NCBI GenBank assembly: GCA_019095985.1
Contig: CM032663.1
Span: forward strand, 38,912,733 to 38,976,732
Direction: 5' to 3'
Length of the DNA stretch: 64,000 nucleotides
From: Streblospio benedicti
Taxonomy: Eukaryota; Annelida; Polychaeta; Spionida; Spionidae
This document shows positions 48,841-62,874 of this stretch, in pieces (position 1 is the first letter of the stretch; every line of letters starts with the position of its first letter). A program made the position numbers and the translations under genes. Under the pieces are notes generated by a model. The model was not told the DNA's origin. It made no database searches and saw only the letters and a program-made list of their open reading frames with translations.

Positions 48841-49992
48841 GTGGTAGAGTAGAGTTCAAACCAGAACACGGAGATTCCTTGTATCGTGTGTATTTGAATG
48901 TTCAATCCAAATACATTCGAACCTGTGATGACATTTTGAAACAGGCAGTGCCATGACCAGTCACCATTGAATTAAACGGGGTGAATTAATATTTGGTTGA
49001 AGGATTATTCCAAACACCCCCATTGAAGTGTGCCAGTGGTAAAATAAACAGGAATGCAAGTATTTGTGAAGTTTCCATTATCAGGTGCTATTCTTCAGGT
49101 CAGGAAGGTCACAAGTCTTCCGTACTTTTAAAGTCAAAGATAAGATCTTCAAATTGGGCCTATTAAAGTATTTTACCACATATAATTAGAAAACACAAAT
49201 GTACTAAATCAAAGATACGTGGCACAATTCGAAGTATAGACAGTTTCTTTCATACAAAAAAAATCATTTTCGCGGATTGAGTTCACGGTGTACCGAACTG
49301 CTCCAAAATTACATTCACTCTCTCCAAAACACGGACTTTAATTTGGTTCACGCGGACTACTACCAGTCTCCTTTACCACACACCGATTTCGAAATTACAC
49401 ATTTGAACTTACAAGATTAAAGATTCTTGACACGTCTAGTATTTAATGAATACTGAACCCACGACCAGAGCGAGAACGTCATTATTCATACTGTCAGTTC
49501 AGTGCAAGGAGACAGGGTCTGTTCAGGCATGGGGTCACTTAACTTGATGAAGGCAGAGGTCACACCAGGTGCCTTCTCTAGCAATATATCGAGATGAATT
49601 GTAAGGTAGGCCCTAATAGTAACAATGTCTCTCACATGGCGATGGATGTCAAGGTTACTAATTACCTGAGAACACGTGAGTCTGAAAAAATCTACTATGA
49701 AATAGTATACAACTTCGTTAAATGGGATGTAGATCTATGAATATTCACAAATTTAATAGTTTGTGACAATGAAACGGTCTATATGGTCAATGTGTTTGCA
49801 TTGTGCTTTATGGAGTAGCTGGAAATGTAGCATTTTTATTGTAGCTTTTTGTTAGCACTGCATACAATTCGTTTTAACCTAGGCCTACTTAATTTTATGT
49901 CTCCTTTATGCACACATCGCTCGTGTTTTGTCACTTTCACTTCCCTGTTCAGTGTTGTATTCCTATATTTTCAAGTCCATATATTTATAATG

Positions 49993-50150
49993 TACAGTAG
50001 AACCTCTCTAATAGAACCATCAGCGTTAGGTGGTCTCAACAGAGACGTGGTCTACAAAAAGAGATTCATTTGGTAACTTTAACTTTATGTATGTTTATGG
50101 AGGCTTGGGACCGTGGAAAGTGGTCTTATTGTAGAGGTGGTCTGTGTTTG
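49993..50150 (+). repeat. Copy of the TAGAACCTC dispersed repeat
   Basis: Starts tacagtagaacctctctaat and contains taggtggtctcaacagag, gaaagtggtcttattgtag and aggtggtctgtg, alternating ggtggtctt blocks as in the copies at 31850-32036 and 61230-61560. Confidence 0.55.
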
Positions 50151-53100
50151 TTAACCAACGCACATCCTGCTTGGGTTGCATATATAGAATCATAGATACA
50201 AGTACTATATATGGAGTTTATAAGGAACATAACATATCCTGCGTAAAGGAAGTTGCTAAACCAAATGAGTTTTATGAAGAGTTATGCGAGTCCTGAGCTT
50301 AGAGTGACGTTTGTACCAGAATAATGAATGTTAATTGATAGCATACAACATCTGTTGAATACAATAACTTGTCTGCCTTACTAAATTACTTTCATTTCAC
50401 CATGCTGAATATGTAAGCCATTGCGGCATGATTGGCATGTATATTTATATTCTTGTCATTACTTTATTTAGTAGTTAGTTACGTGTCTCAATATTTGTCC
50501 TGAAATATATTTACACATATATTTCCGGAACTAATTAAACAAAAATCTATAGCCATGATAAGTTTGCAATGGCATTGCCACACTAAAATTATATCATGAT
50601 TTTTTAAAAGATAGTGATCAGGCTACACATTTTGAAATAATTATAGCTATTGACTAATAGATTAATCAGATAGAAAATTCTTCACCGTGGAAGAATGCAC
50701 AAGATATGCCTTCAAATCATGACAAAACATGTCTAAATGCTTGTATATTGTCAAATGTTCCATACCCTGATTTCCGTTACTAACAGCCTATTATAAAAAC
50801 CTACATTACAAAATCATATCATCAATTCAATGGATCCACTGAAAAAGACGTGCATACCGTCAACCTGTGTTATTTGTGAAGTCAATTTCTGTATTTATGT
50901 TGTCTCTTGATATGTTTGCATCGTTATTTTGTGCTGAACTCATAATATTTGCATCTAATTCACACTTAGACATATGATCGTGAGCGATAGGTTTGATTTT
51001 CAATTTACGCATTTAAAATGTTTGCTGATAAGTTTGTGAACTTATTCTTACAAATAGAAATCTTCAACGCATCCTAAACTGGTCTTAATTCTACAGAACA
51101 ATGTGGATTAATTAAGAGTGATTATGCAAAGGTCCCCACTAGACTTGTAGCTCGTCTATATATAGCATTTTAATGATACTAGTATATTATGTATGCATGG
51201 TAAAATTATGATGAATATTCCATACGAGTTATTTTACATGCATATCGCTAATAAATTAAAAATCAGAGACACACAGATATCCTGCGTACAACTACTTTTA
51301 ACTGATTTACAAACCACAATATGAATACTATGTTCAGTCTACAAACGCTGTTGGAACAATGCAACAACATCATCCAACGGAATTAGACAATTGAATAACA
51401 AGCCTTTTTATCATTTCCACATTGTGTGCGCATTGGAACCACAACATCAAATAGAATTATCGTCATTTCCTGATAAAGTGGCTAAAGTATGACTACCAGC
51501 TACCGGTGGATGATCTCACTCTGCCACATTTGTTCCAGACACTGCAACAGCACCACTAAAGTCTAGACAAGGATACTAGAAACAAGCGCTTATGCTGAGT
51601 GCGTTATGTTATCCCAGAGAAACATTTACATGTCGTGCATGTCACATAACACATGTTACTAACATTTTTACTGCCTGACAGAGAGTCAATAAGTGGTTTC
51701 AAGTATTTACACAAGGCACACACGTACGATAACGATGGAAGTCTCTAGGCGTAATAAGTTTGCAAAGTCGTAATTTCTGTATGCACAGAGCAGGTCCACT
51801 TCAAATACTACTAATCACATGTGTAGACCTAAATACCAATGTAATGTGTATCTTGTGATTGGCACAAGCAGCAGATCTTTAATAGAATAGTTCTATTAGG
51901 CCCTGCAGTACATCTAAAAGGACGGCTCTACAGTAGGTAGCGTCCGCTTGTCTGGGGCAAATGAGAATTGTTGTCGGGCAAGTAGATTAGAAAAACACAC
52001 TGTACACACATATTCATGGTACCACATTTTTCTAGATCCCCTAATGCACAAGCCCCAACTGTAATAAAAAAAAAGGGGGACAAGTGGACCCTGCAATGCC
52101 CAGGCTTCCCAATGAAAATGTTTTTAGTTATGACATATTTGTACTGAAATCTGATAAAAAGACAGATGGATTATCCGTTGTAGAATTTGTTTTATCACAG
52201 TCTGAAAATGGACACAGGGTGGCCGAAATGTACTGCATAACATCACTCAACCTGGGGCTCCGTTGTTGTCTGACAGTCACATGACTTATCTTCCTACCTC
52301 TACTAAACCATGAATGCTGTGATAATCAAGTGTTGTTATTGTTGAAAAGATAGCATTGTCAGCTTTAAAAATAAGATTGATATTTTCTTTATCTATTCAC
52401 AATATTTATATCCTTACCACATCAACAACCACGTATGTCTTGTCGCACAAGATTTATACTTATTGGATGTGTGTGACATTTTAGTTAGATTGTCCCCATG
52501 ATTGTGTAATAGAAATACAAACATGCATGGAGTCACAGCTTCCATTGCTGATACACATACATCAAAACCGTAGTTCACAGGATGAGTCAAAATGTGCTTA
52601 TGTTCTTTTCTTTATGCTGTCGGTTGATAAGTCACATTTCAAAAGACACCGTAAAAAAATATAGATTTATCTTTCAGTGTGCATTTAAGTGATTATACAA
52701 CCGTTTACAATGAATCAGATAAGTTATATATAAATGATCTTAATTTAAAAGGAAGAACTCAAGTTTAAAAATCATCAATGTAACGTTATTTGATTGATCA
52801 CTACATTATGAACACATTCAATTTGCATAAATTGAAAAGTAGTGCCACTGTGTTCTTTGATATAACATTATACTTCGTATTATAGCATTAATTGTAATTA
52901 TGTCCTATGCAAACGAGCAAGACATGCTTAAAGGTTTAAGCGTTGCTTTTACATATTCTGAGGCCATCCATACTTCATAGATAACTTCATAGATAGACTA
53001 GGAACGCCAATCCAAAATACTTTCATCACAGATGCTTTGTCTAGGGATTGAAGACACATGCATAAATTATTCACAACCTACATAACTACACTGGTATCGC

Positions 53101-56100
53101 TTCATGCAGCAATACAGAACTTACGTTGTATAAACGGATATCCAAACGTTCAAATTTAGCACCGCACATCGGTATAGGTAATCCAACTGGCTACAGCCCA
53201 GTAATGCAACTGCCCACACCTGTTAATTCATTATCCCCTAGTATTTCACTGACCTGCAGTGACCCCTAAATTTCACAAGAGATGACCAGACGAGACAGGG
53301 GCATGTCTAGTCGCATGTGCTCCGTGTTTATTTTTGCTCTAATCGTCTGCAGACTAATTCTGGGTGATTGAAGGCATTTTGATCAGATGAGTGACGTTGT
53401 ATAAAACTAAAAGGTTTTAGGCTACATTTTGGTGGGTATATGTATACCTGCCTAATCTGTTACATCCTTTCGATGCCTAACTTATTTTTCAATTCACAAT
53501 TAAGCTATTGAGAATAACATATATTGTCAGACTGCTAATGGACAGTGTAAAGTGATTCCCGTGGACCATATATTTATTTTGCAGGAATCATATAAATCAC
53601 TGGCTGTGTAGTATACGTGTATATGGCAGTAATATATTCAACAGAGATGGTATACATTTAATTTTGTTTCACCAGAGCATCACATAACGTTAGCTGCAGG
53701 AGTTTGTGTAATTCTACCCTTATGATAAGCTCTGCAGTTACTGGAAACTATTCACTGAATGCCTGTTTGTTGCAAATGCTTCATGAATGAATGCAAGCTG
53801 TAACAATGGCGCATACGACCGACATTTAGTCTGATCTCGGCTTGTATAAAACCACTTCGTCTCATTTCAACGCAAAATGCCACTGTGAAATGCAAATCAT
53901 TCATAGCCGTCAACTAATCCATAGATATAATATATGAAAACATTATATGAAAACAGGTTCGTGAACCTACCTACACACAAAACGTACACACTTCATTTCA
54001 AAACAATAATCGTTTTCAATGAAGTGAAAGTTTATCCAATTGTTCAAACCTAACCAAGCGGTAAATCATGAAACACCTAAAAATTCGAAACGTCCCTCGA
54101 GGCCCGAGGCTATAGCGCCGAGTCTACCATCAAGAGACAAGGCAGTATTCACACTAAATCAGAATGATTGACTTCTGTATATATCGCTGTCTGAACCAGA
54201 TAGGAAAGACGTATAACCATGATAACACACAAATCAAGGGAGGTTACTGGTTGCACTTTCCACGTATACTCCACGGGACATTAATTTTACGTTAACCAAT
54301 GCTCTTATTGTCTTACCGGGGAGGGGTGGTGGTGTGTCGTGAAACCTGGATCTGCCGCTGCATTATGAATTTATGAATTTGCACAACGCAAATGAACAGT
54401 TACGTCTACATGTATATGAACATAAAGTGATTGGTGCAATTGTACCTCGTGGTCTGACGATGATGGTGGCATTGACAAGTGTATAAACCTAACCTTTCTA
54501 CATGTGTGTTATCTGTCAATCACTTGAGGCTATCTAAAAGTGACCAAAAGTAGTACCAGTACATTATCGACATGATGTGACGTGGGCCAATAACATTGAT
54601 CACCCAGACTACAGCGGTGATAATTAGCGTTAATCTATAACTAATTACAGTACAATTACACGAGTATTTCAATTAATGTAGACATAGAGTTAAACGTGAT
54701 TTACATGTCCATCATATATACTATATACAAATAAAAAGAAACACAAACGTTATAATATAGCTTTACAACAAAAAACAATTAACCCGTAGTTTATAATTTT
54801 GTATAAAAGAAAGTTTCTCGAAAATGTAAGTTTGATTTAGCAATACAACGAACATGATATGATAGTTTAATCATTTGCAAGACTTTGCCGAGAACTATTC
54901 ATAATCACTCTCTCCGAGAGGTCGACATTTTTTAATTCATTGTTGTGAATAATACTTTGTATGATTTGTTTTATAATTCATTTTGATGGTTGTTATGAAA
55001 AAATGTTATATAATAATACAATGAAAATTTAACATTTATTAAGTGCATTATTACTGAATGATGCTTTTTCGAACTGACTTGGAGATTGATCACTACATGA
55101 GAACGTTATGATATCATTTATTTCATAATAACACTAACGAAGCAGGCACTCGTTGAGTGTGATTCATAACTGCAATCTTTAACAGCGGTTCCCTAATATG
55201 CCAGTCTCCGAACTTCCGAAGTCACGTGTTAGATACATAACATAAACGCTTGCCAATTGCCAACAATGTCCCCCTCTGTTGTAAGTTAGCTTTTACGAGA
55301 ATCATCAGCTCTTCTTGTTTGATATTCTGTGAATATAGTCTAATTGATTGTTTCAATGCTCTAGATCTGTTCACCACAACACCATATCTATGTATCAATA
55401 AAACATTTATACTAAAGGCATTCCGTTGATGGTTGTGCATATCATTCATAAGAAGCTATAAGAGGAACAAGAGCTAGATTATAACAGTTTTAAACATGTG
55501 CATGCAAAAAAAAAAAAAAAACTGAATGTAACTTGGAAGTCACTTAAACAAATTAGGAGCCCATGCTTGTGCTATGTTTTCATTGTATCATTTTATCACA
55601 TTAGACACACATCATGATTGCATAGATGCGCATTCAGCGAATAAAACGCCAGCGATGGGCATTGATCAAGTATAAGTTTGGAAACTTGGTCGTTTCTTGC
55701 GGTTGTTTATTTAGCGATAACAAAAAAGAAATATCTCTAGCATGTCCAGTTGATTTAATCATGAGACCCATCATATTTCTAGCATGTCTGGCCAAACAAA
55801 CAGGAACCTATCCATATTTTTATGGGGCTTTTATGTAGGCCTATGTCCTCATTACTTCTTTCCCAGTTATAAGAAAACATCCCGTGTGTTCACATCACTT
55901 GTTTGCCAGTTAAGAGAAAACAAACAAGGCATTCATCAACATTGATGTCGCATATAAAAAACAACAACCTAGTAGACACAACAAGGGAAACGGGTCAAAT
56001 TGAATTGCTTTGACTCGATACCCTTTTCTGAAGACATTTTTAGGCCCGTCGCCAAGTATATCTATCACTTTCAAAGACATTCAACATTGACAAGCAAGAG

Positions 56101-59100
56101 TTTTCTTCATGTGTGGGTGTCATTTATATTATAGTTTTTGTGCCTAATCATTTTCGCTTAGTAAGTAAATAAGTTGGTTAGTAGGATCACGAATAATAAG
56201 TTTTGTCTATAAAAAAAACACGGGAATTCATACCAAGTACAGTCAAACATCGAAGACAAATATCAATGGGGACCATGTCTTTGTCATACAAGTGCCAATG
56301 ACATAGTAGTAATTTTCAGCATTTATTAGGTCTATGACAAGAACGTGTATACTTATGACATGGCCATCACAGCATGTCTGCAAACTGTCTGAAGAGAGGA
56401 CTATCACGTTTGTCCTACTGAAAAGAGGCGTAGAAAAGAACAAGAAGAGCAGTAAACCGTTTTAGTTTATATGTTAAAGGATAATGATGTAAAGATTATT
56501 TTATATCTAAATAGTTTAATCTATGTGGAGCTAGTAGTCATGCATTTTGTAGGTTCAATGTTTGCGCCCCATCTCTTGAAGTGTAAATTAGTTGTGCCGT
56601 CATTTTCATTTAAACCGATTTAAACTGTCATCTGCGCCTTATCAAATAAATACTATGTGCAAAAATTATATAAAGGTTTGGTCTCTTCTATCCACCACAA
56701 TAGGTTCAGCCACATTTGTATCAAATTACTGATGCGGAGAGTAAACTTAATGCAGAAACTATGGTGACCACAAGTAACCTTGATTTGACCTTTCGTGTGA
56801 TGCAATGACACTGATCATTGCAACGCAGCCTTCAGCACGTGGACAGAGGTTCTGTGACTACTTTGTGGCCAAATGATAATTACATTCAGCACCATTTTAA
56901 TGCAGTACATAAGAATACTCTTTTCTATATATAAGTCTGTACACAGCTGATTATTATTAAACACTATTGACTGTTACGCTGATAATCGTACGAGAGCTGG
57001 AGAACGTTGCTATAATCTCTTTGTCAAAACAAGCTGAAGGAGGGAAACATTTCTTTGTGGGCAATGGACAATTCGTGGGCCCCAACATCATGGGAGGGTG
57101 TGTGTGGTATGTATGATACTATGTTTTACAAACACTATACCATACACATTATTACTATCATATCGATATCTAATAGTCATAGAGACATGGGAACCAAGGC
57201 ATCTGTTTTAGACTTGATTTATGCTCTAGTATATACTTTATCACCTCACATTATTGAAACGAGCTGACGCAGTCCTATGCAATTACAATTTAAATATTTC
57301 CACCAATATTCCATTGCTTCATTATCCACTAAGTCATACCGCAAATTGTTTTATTGGCTGGATTAACATTGCATTAACATTTAAGTTTGCATTGTGGATC
57401 ATTTTTTTATTTAATTTAATTTGTTTTATTACTGTGATATTTTATACCAAACAATACCAGTAGATTATATACATGGCCTACCAGTTTCCCCTTTCCAAAT
57501 ACTAACAAAGTCTGACACAGTCTTCATGGAACTGCAAACTTAACTGGCCAATCAAATCCATATTCTTTATATGCAGTGTAAAGTGCCATCATTACCATGA
57601 CAAATACTGTACCCGATAGGCTGGTCGCTCAATGGTTTAATGGCTTGAAAACCTTGCCTCTAAAATGACAGAAGTCTTTAGCAAGTGAAATAGACCATCA
57701 CGGTATCAGAACCAGATTAAAATTCAAGACAGTTCTACAAGATGGTGGTGTTTTACCTAACAATGCAAATGCTAGTCTTATTCTAATACTAATGTTAGCA
57801 TATGCATAGGCAGGTGTTTAACCGGATGAGAAACCAATTGTGCAATTAATAAGCTGCAATCTTGCATTGCATGTACGAAGTTTCCAAACTCTCACATTAC
57901 GTCTGATGAAAACCCACGAGATATACATATAATCGTGTGTGTGTTTTTTTTTCACTTTTTTTAATCAAAACATCCCTGCATCATTTATACATGGGGACAA
58001 GACCATTCGTGTTTATGTTTATTGCTAGCTTTATTCTGTACGAACATCATATAAGTTTCTTTGTGAACGCCACCCACTCTTAATATAGTGAGTGTCATAG
58101 CAGGCATGTGTATTTGAGATTCCTGCATTGGAGAATGCTGCAATTCAAGATTCTTGCTTCTTGTCCAGATGGCTTACGGTTTCCAAAAGACAGAAGGCAT
58201 GCTACCTACCACATCTTTATTCATGTGCAAATAATATACTATGTTGTGCACCAAAAGGTGTTTCGTGTTTATACACAAAGCGTGTATGCGTAAAGCTGAT
58301 AATTACTTAAAATAAACTAACTACAACTAACAAAATGGGTAAAATACACTCGATGACACCAACACTATATTCTTTCTTTCTTTTTATTCTTGCTCTACTA
58401 AACCATAGCCTTTAATCTAGTTAACAGAAAAATACTTACACTGAAAATGCCACACACACAAGGTATCCACTAATATCCTAAACTTGAACGTTATGTTAGC
58501 ATCTGTTAAAGTCACGTGGTGATTTATTCACCTGCTTAAACACTGGGCAAAACGTACCACATTTTAATAATCTAACGTAAGTACAGTGGGTAAAACGACC
58601 CATAAATGAAGGTCATTGTGATGCTTGCATTGAATGCACATTTTGGGTAATATGGCCATTCCTGTTAAATGCACATATTTAAGGTCATTTTAGTTCATTG
58701 CTGAACAAAATTCCTTTATACAGAAAGTTTGCAATATTTGAATAATTTTAATGCCATGCCTTTAAATTAATATGCACGTAATGGCTAATGTAATTCTTGG
58801 GGCGATTATATTTGTAAGTATTTAGAAGAAACAAAACACACACATTTTGATTGGACTGTTTGCTGCGATGTCTGATACGTCTAATATGGGGATTATATGA
58901 GAATAGGTCCATATTTAGAATGGGTTCCCATGTAAAAATATCATGGTAGCTTGAGTACATTGTGTTTGTTGAATTATTACGCATTCTCCATTGCAATTGG
59001 CGGGTTTGGTGGGCGGGTTTGATGGGGGTGCGCAAGCCATGCAATAACACCCACCCATTGAGAAGAAGCATTCCAAGAATTGCAGCTAAACCATCCCATC

Positions 59101-61229
59101 CCACTCAAAAATATTAACATCCATATCCGTCCTTATACTACAATGCAAGATAGCAATATTGCAAAGTCTATGCAATGTACCAAGATCGCATATGTACGTA
59201 CTGTACATGAAGAACATCGTTGCACACAGCCGCACACCCACATAACAGACAATAGAATACATGTGGAGAGAATTGGTTGAAATAAAGCGCAGTTTATGTC
59301 AACCTTCTGCCCCAACGACTGTTCAACTCAATTCCTCCAGGCATGCTATCGATGGTTTTTCCCCATAGAAAAGTGAGGTGTGGGACAACATTTGACTTTC
59401 AGCAGACTGTCCATTGTTCGACCCGCTATGATTCTTCGGGACAATCTGAAATAAATGCAGGGACGTTGTGATCTGTCTTAATCAAAAAGCAACGAATCAT
59501 GCCTTGATACCAGACTTGACACATGATTGTCATGCGTTTATGAAGATTCGGCTTCCAGTTTAGAAGGTAAAACTTGCCACTGATGTCATGCGATAATACT
59601 CTAACAAACATATGTGTGGAATATGTTTCTATTGTTTTGTTTTGTAATTCCCCCATATTTGGAATCTATCTTTGCAACAAACATGCGCGCTAACATACAA
59701 CATATGAACGAATAAGAAAACACATACATGTATAGCGGTTCAATACAATATTTCTTGTCTTGTTTGTTTGTTTTTTTTTTTTTATTTTTATATTGCATAT
59801 AGATTAAAAGAACAACAACACAATAGACCAAGATTAGTCAAGTAAATAGAAACTAACAAATACATGTTATTGTCTGTTGCTCCTGCTCTTCGGGAGATGC
59901 AGTACCAGTGTTTGCCCATTGATAACGTACACAACACCATCCACATATCACATTACCGTTTGAATTAACGTTAATAACAGACCAGGATACCCTGACCAAG
60001 TCAGATCCTCTATCATCATAGTGACCACGGTTGCGAGAAACTGTGTTTTACGCTAGGGTCGTTCCCTAAATACTATTAATAGTTCATATGGATATTATTT
60101 GATCATCAGGGGGAGAACAAGAAATACTTATCAGTTTGCTCACTGTGATATAACACCGCTGACTTCATGATAGAGGCCTAATTATAGGGTAAGTGTTGTT
60201 CTCTCGCTTCTCCTGAAGCTAAAGCAATTTGTTTTGTTTCGACAGCGTTTATTAATGAAGCGATTTTGTCCCAACTTTCAACAACTGTGCGCAGAGTAGT
60301 CAGGTGAAACGGTAGTGGTTTGATTTTGTTCACTTCGTCAGTTAAAATTTGACTTCAGAATGCCATTTGGAATACAAGTTTTACATTCCATACAATAGTT
60401 TTAATCATACTTTAGATGGAACATTCATACTTGATAACTTTGTTTATATGATTAGTGACTATCACTTCTGCCTAATCTTGGCACTTTGTCAATTAAAGAG
60501 TGCTATCCAAAAGCCCACGTTAGGTGGGGAGGACACTGAGTGCCCAAACTTCAGGAAAAAAAGATGCATTTTTGAAAGGATACTCTGGATTCTTGGTTGA
60601 ATATCCTTGATTGTTTATTTTTCTGCAAGCATATCACTCTCAAAAAGAGCAGAATGAGAATAACAAGAAAACAGGAAAAGTATTTACTTTACGCTTTTAT
60701 GTGGTCTTCAGAAGCAGGAGTACGAATATAAACGTATCTATTTACAGTCGCAGTGCACAGTGACTGATATTGTACTCTAGCGACGTCACATTCACACCAG
60801 GTCATTGGCATCATTATGACGTTCGTTAAACCTTTCTCAACACGATGGGGAACATGCAACACATTGCAAGCACAATGTTGGTACAACTGGTTAGAGATGG
60901 GTTTGCTCAACATCCACCACTAGACCCGACAAGAGAAATGTCTAAAGCCATTTTGTTCAGCAAAACTAGTACTGCCTACCTTGATCGGTAGTTTACACTG
61001 AATCATGTGTTCTCATAACCACCGGCGACCTAGGTAGGGGAAGTATACCAGACGCTGATTCACTGATAAGGTTATATCTTCTCCCACCTTGCTTCAGATC
61101 ACGCATCAACATACAGATCACCTCTCCATCTGCAATATCATGCTATAGATCAGAATATCTGCATGCATGCATAGCGCACACATATGCTGTATTTGACTGT
61201 ACTCTTTATTGAGACTGAGACTAAAGGGT
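50151..61229. other. Gene-free region
   Basis: About 11 kb of A+T-rich sequence. I found no coding stretch with family resemblance and no clear structured element, only homopolymer runs (A at about 55507-55524, T near 59770). Confidence 0.45.
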
Positions 61230-61560
61230 GACTGACTTGAATTAAGAAGTGGCTTCTTTCATGGACCCCAGCATTATAGAGGGGGGGGGGTCTTTTTTTT
61301 GTACATTACTGTTTTTTATAAATATATACACTATACTGTTATATACGTGTAATAGTAGTAATGAGTGTGGTATAGGGTTTGTGAATCATAGAAGCATATA
61401 TACCACACACCTATTCCCGTGATGCTGGGGGCCATGGTCTCTTTATGAAGTTCATGTAGGTCTCTATGCAAAGGCTTGTGATCGCGGGTACTGGTCTTAT
61501 TATAGAGGTGGTCTCTAAGGAGCGAGGTGGCTTCTTAATTGGAGATTTTACTGTGCTAAC
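61230..61560 (+). repeat. Copy of the TAGAACCTC dispersed repeat, diverged
   Basis: Contains gaattaagaagtggcttctt, a G-run/T-run (61280-61300), tggtcttattatagaggtgg, tctctaaggagcgaggtggc and ttcttaattggagattttac. The ggtggtctt and cttcttaatt blocks match the copies at 49993 and 31850. Confidence 0.45.
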
Positions 61561-62378
61561 ACACGGTTACGGCCATATTGATAGATTTGCTATAGTCTTA
61601 AATTAAATAAATCCTGTGGTGAATGTTCTGAAATTTTAGTTTCAGTTAACTCATTGTTATGGATGATAAACACTGTCACATCGTCCTAGTACGGGGTCGA
61701 GTTATCAAGTTAGGCTGACAATTCTCGATGGCACGATGGATGGTCAATCTGTCATGATTAGATGTGATACAGTTAATAAAGTTTATTTGAGTTATTTAAT
61801 TGACCTCCTGCTAACTCAAACATCATAGAAATGCACACGCGATAAAACACTTCAGGTGCTAGATCCAATATAATTTACAGTTAGTTTACCTATATTAATA
61901 TGATTAACTACACTTAGTGCAATGTGCAATTTAGTTTCAGTTAAAGTTGCTGTTGTTATAAAGTATTGAGGGGAAAACATTCATCAAAATTCGCCTTAAT
62001 TACAAGAGTATTGTGCGTATGCCAATGCAATTTTGTGGTTGTACGTGTGTGTGTTTAGAGACCTGCAGCTCTAGATATAGTATTAGCACTAGCGTATGTT
62101 AAGTTTAAAAAAGACCGGGCAAGTATTTTAAGAAACATCGGATCAAAAAATAACATGGAGGGCTGAATTAGAAGACATATGTAATACATATACACGTACA
62201 TGTACCAATGGTGCTTTCTGGTGACGTATTCGGATACGTTCTCGTTTCCTATTCCACACTTCTTCACATAATTATTTCGGAAAAAATGACATAAATACTG
62301 AATCCTAAAACAAGGTAATTTGTTGTCTATTGCATGTTATTTCCATCATATATGCATACAAATTCGTCGGGAACTAAT
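61561..62378. other. Gene-free region
   Basis: A+T-rich sequence; nothing recognised. Confidence 0.45.
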
Positions 62379-62874
62379 GGGTCGTTAACAAATGACGTCA
62401 CCCGCCGGGGGGGGGGGGGGAGGGTTAGAGAAAGATGACCAAAGATGACAGGGGGTAGGGTTTCTAGGATTTGAGTTATGTCACCTTTTGAGAAAAATAA
62501 TTATTCAACAGTATTTGAACTTACGTTCTGACACGTTAAGTAAGTTGTGATATATCTACTACATGTAGTTGAAATCACATTGTCATGTTTGCTTTATGTC
62601 CTAAATACATTTGTAAAATTATGTAAAAATTATGGAAATATATATATTCAAATGCATTTATGTAACAGCACAGTTAAATCAATGTTAAATGTCATCGTGA
62701 AATTATGTCGCGGCTGGGTGGGGGCGGGGGGGGGGAGAGGGGGGGCAAAGATGACGTCACTTACCAGGAGGAGGGGGGCTGCAAAGATGAAAGGTGACAC
62801 GGGTGGGGCGGGTGGGGGGGGGGGGGGCAGGTAATGAATGCCGCTATGAGGTGACGTCATTTTTGAACGATCCC
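62379..62874. mobile_element. G-rich MITE-like element with ATGACGTCACC termini
   Basis: Left end gggtcgttaacaaatgacgt and right end (reverse complement) gggatcgttcaaaaatgacg match in about 22 of 25 positions, giving terminal inverted repeats. Inside are long G-runs (62407-62420, 62720-62746, 62800-62827) and repeated aaagatgac blocks. No coding region beyond G-run artefacts. Such GGGnCGTTnnnAAATGACGTCAC termini with G-runs are a known type of short non-autonomous DNA element in animals; I cannot name the superfamily. Confidence 0.65.
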
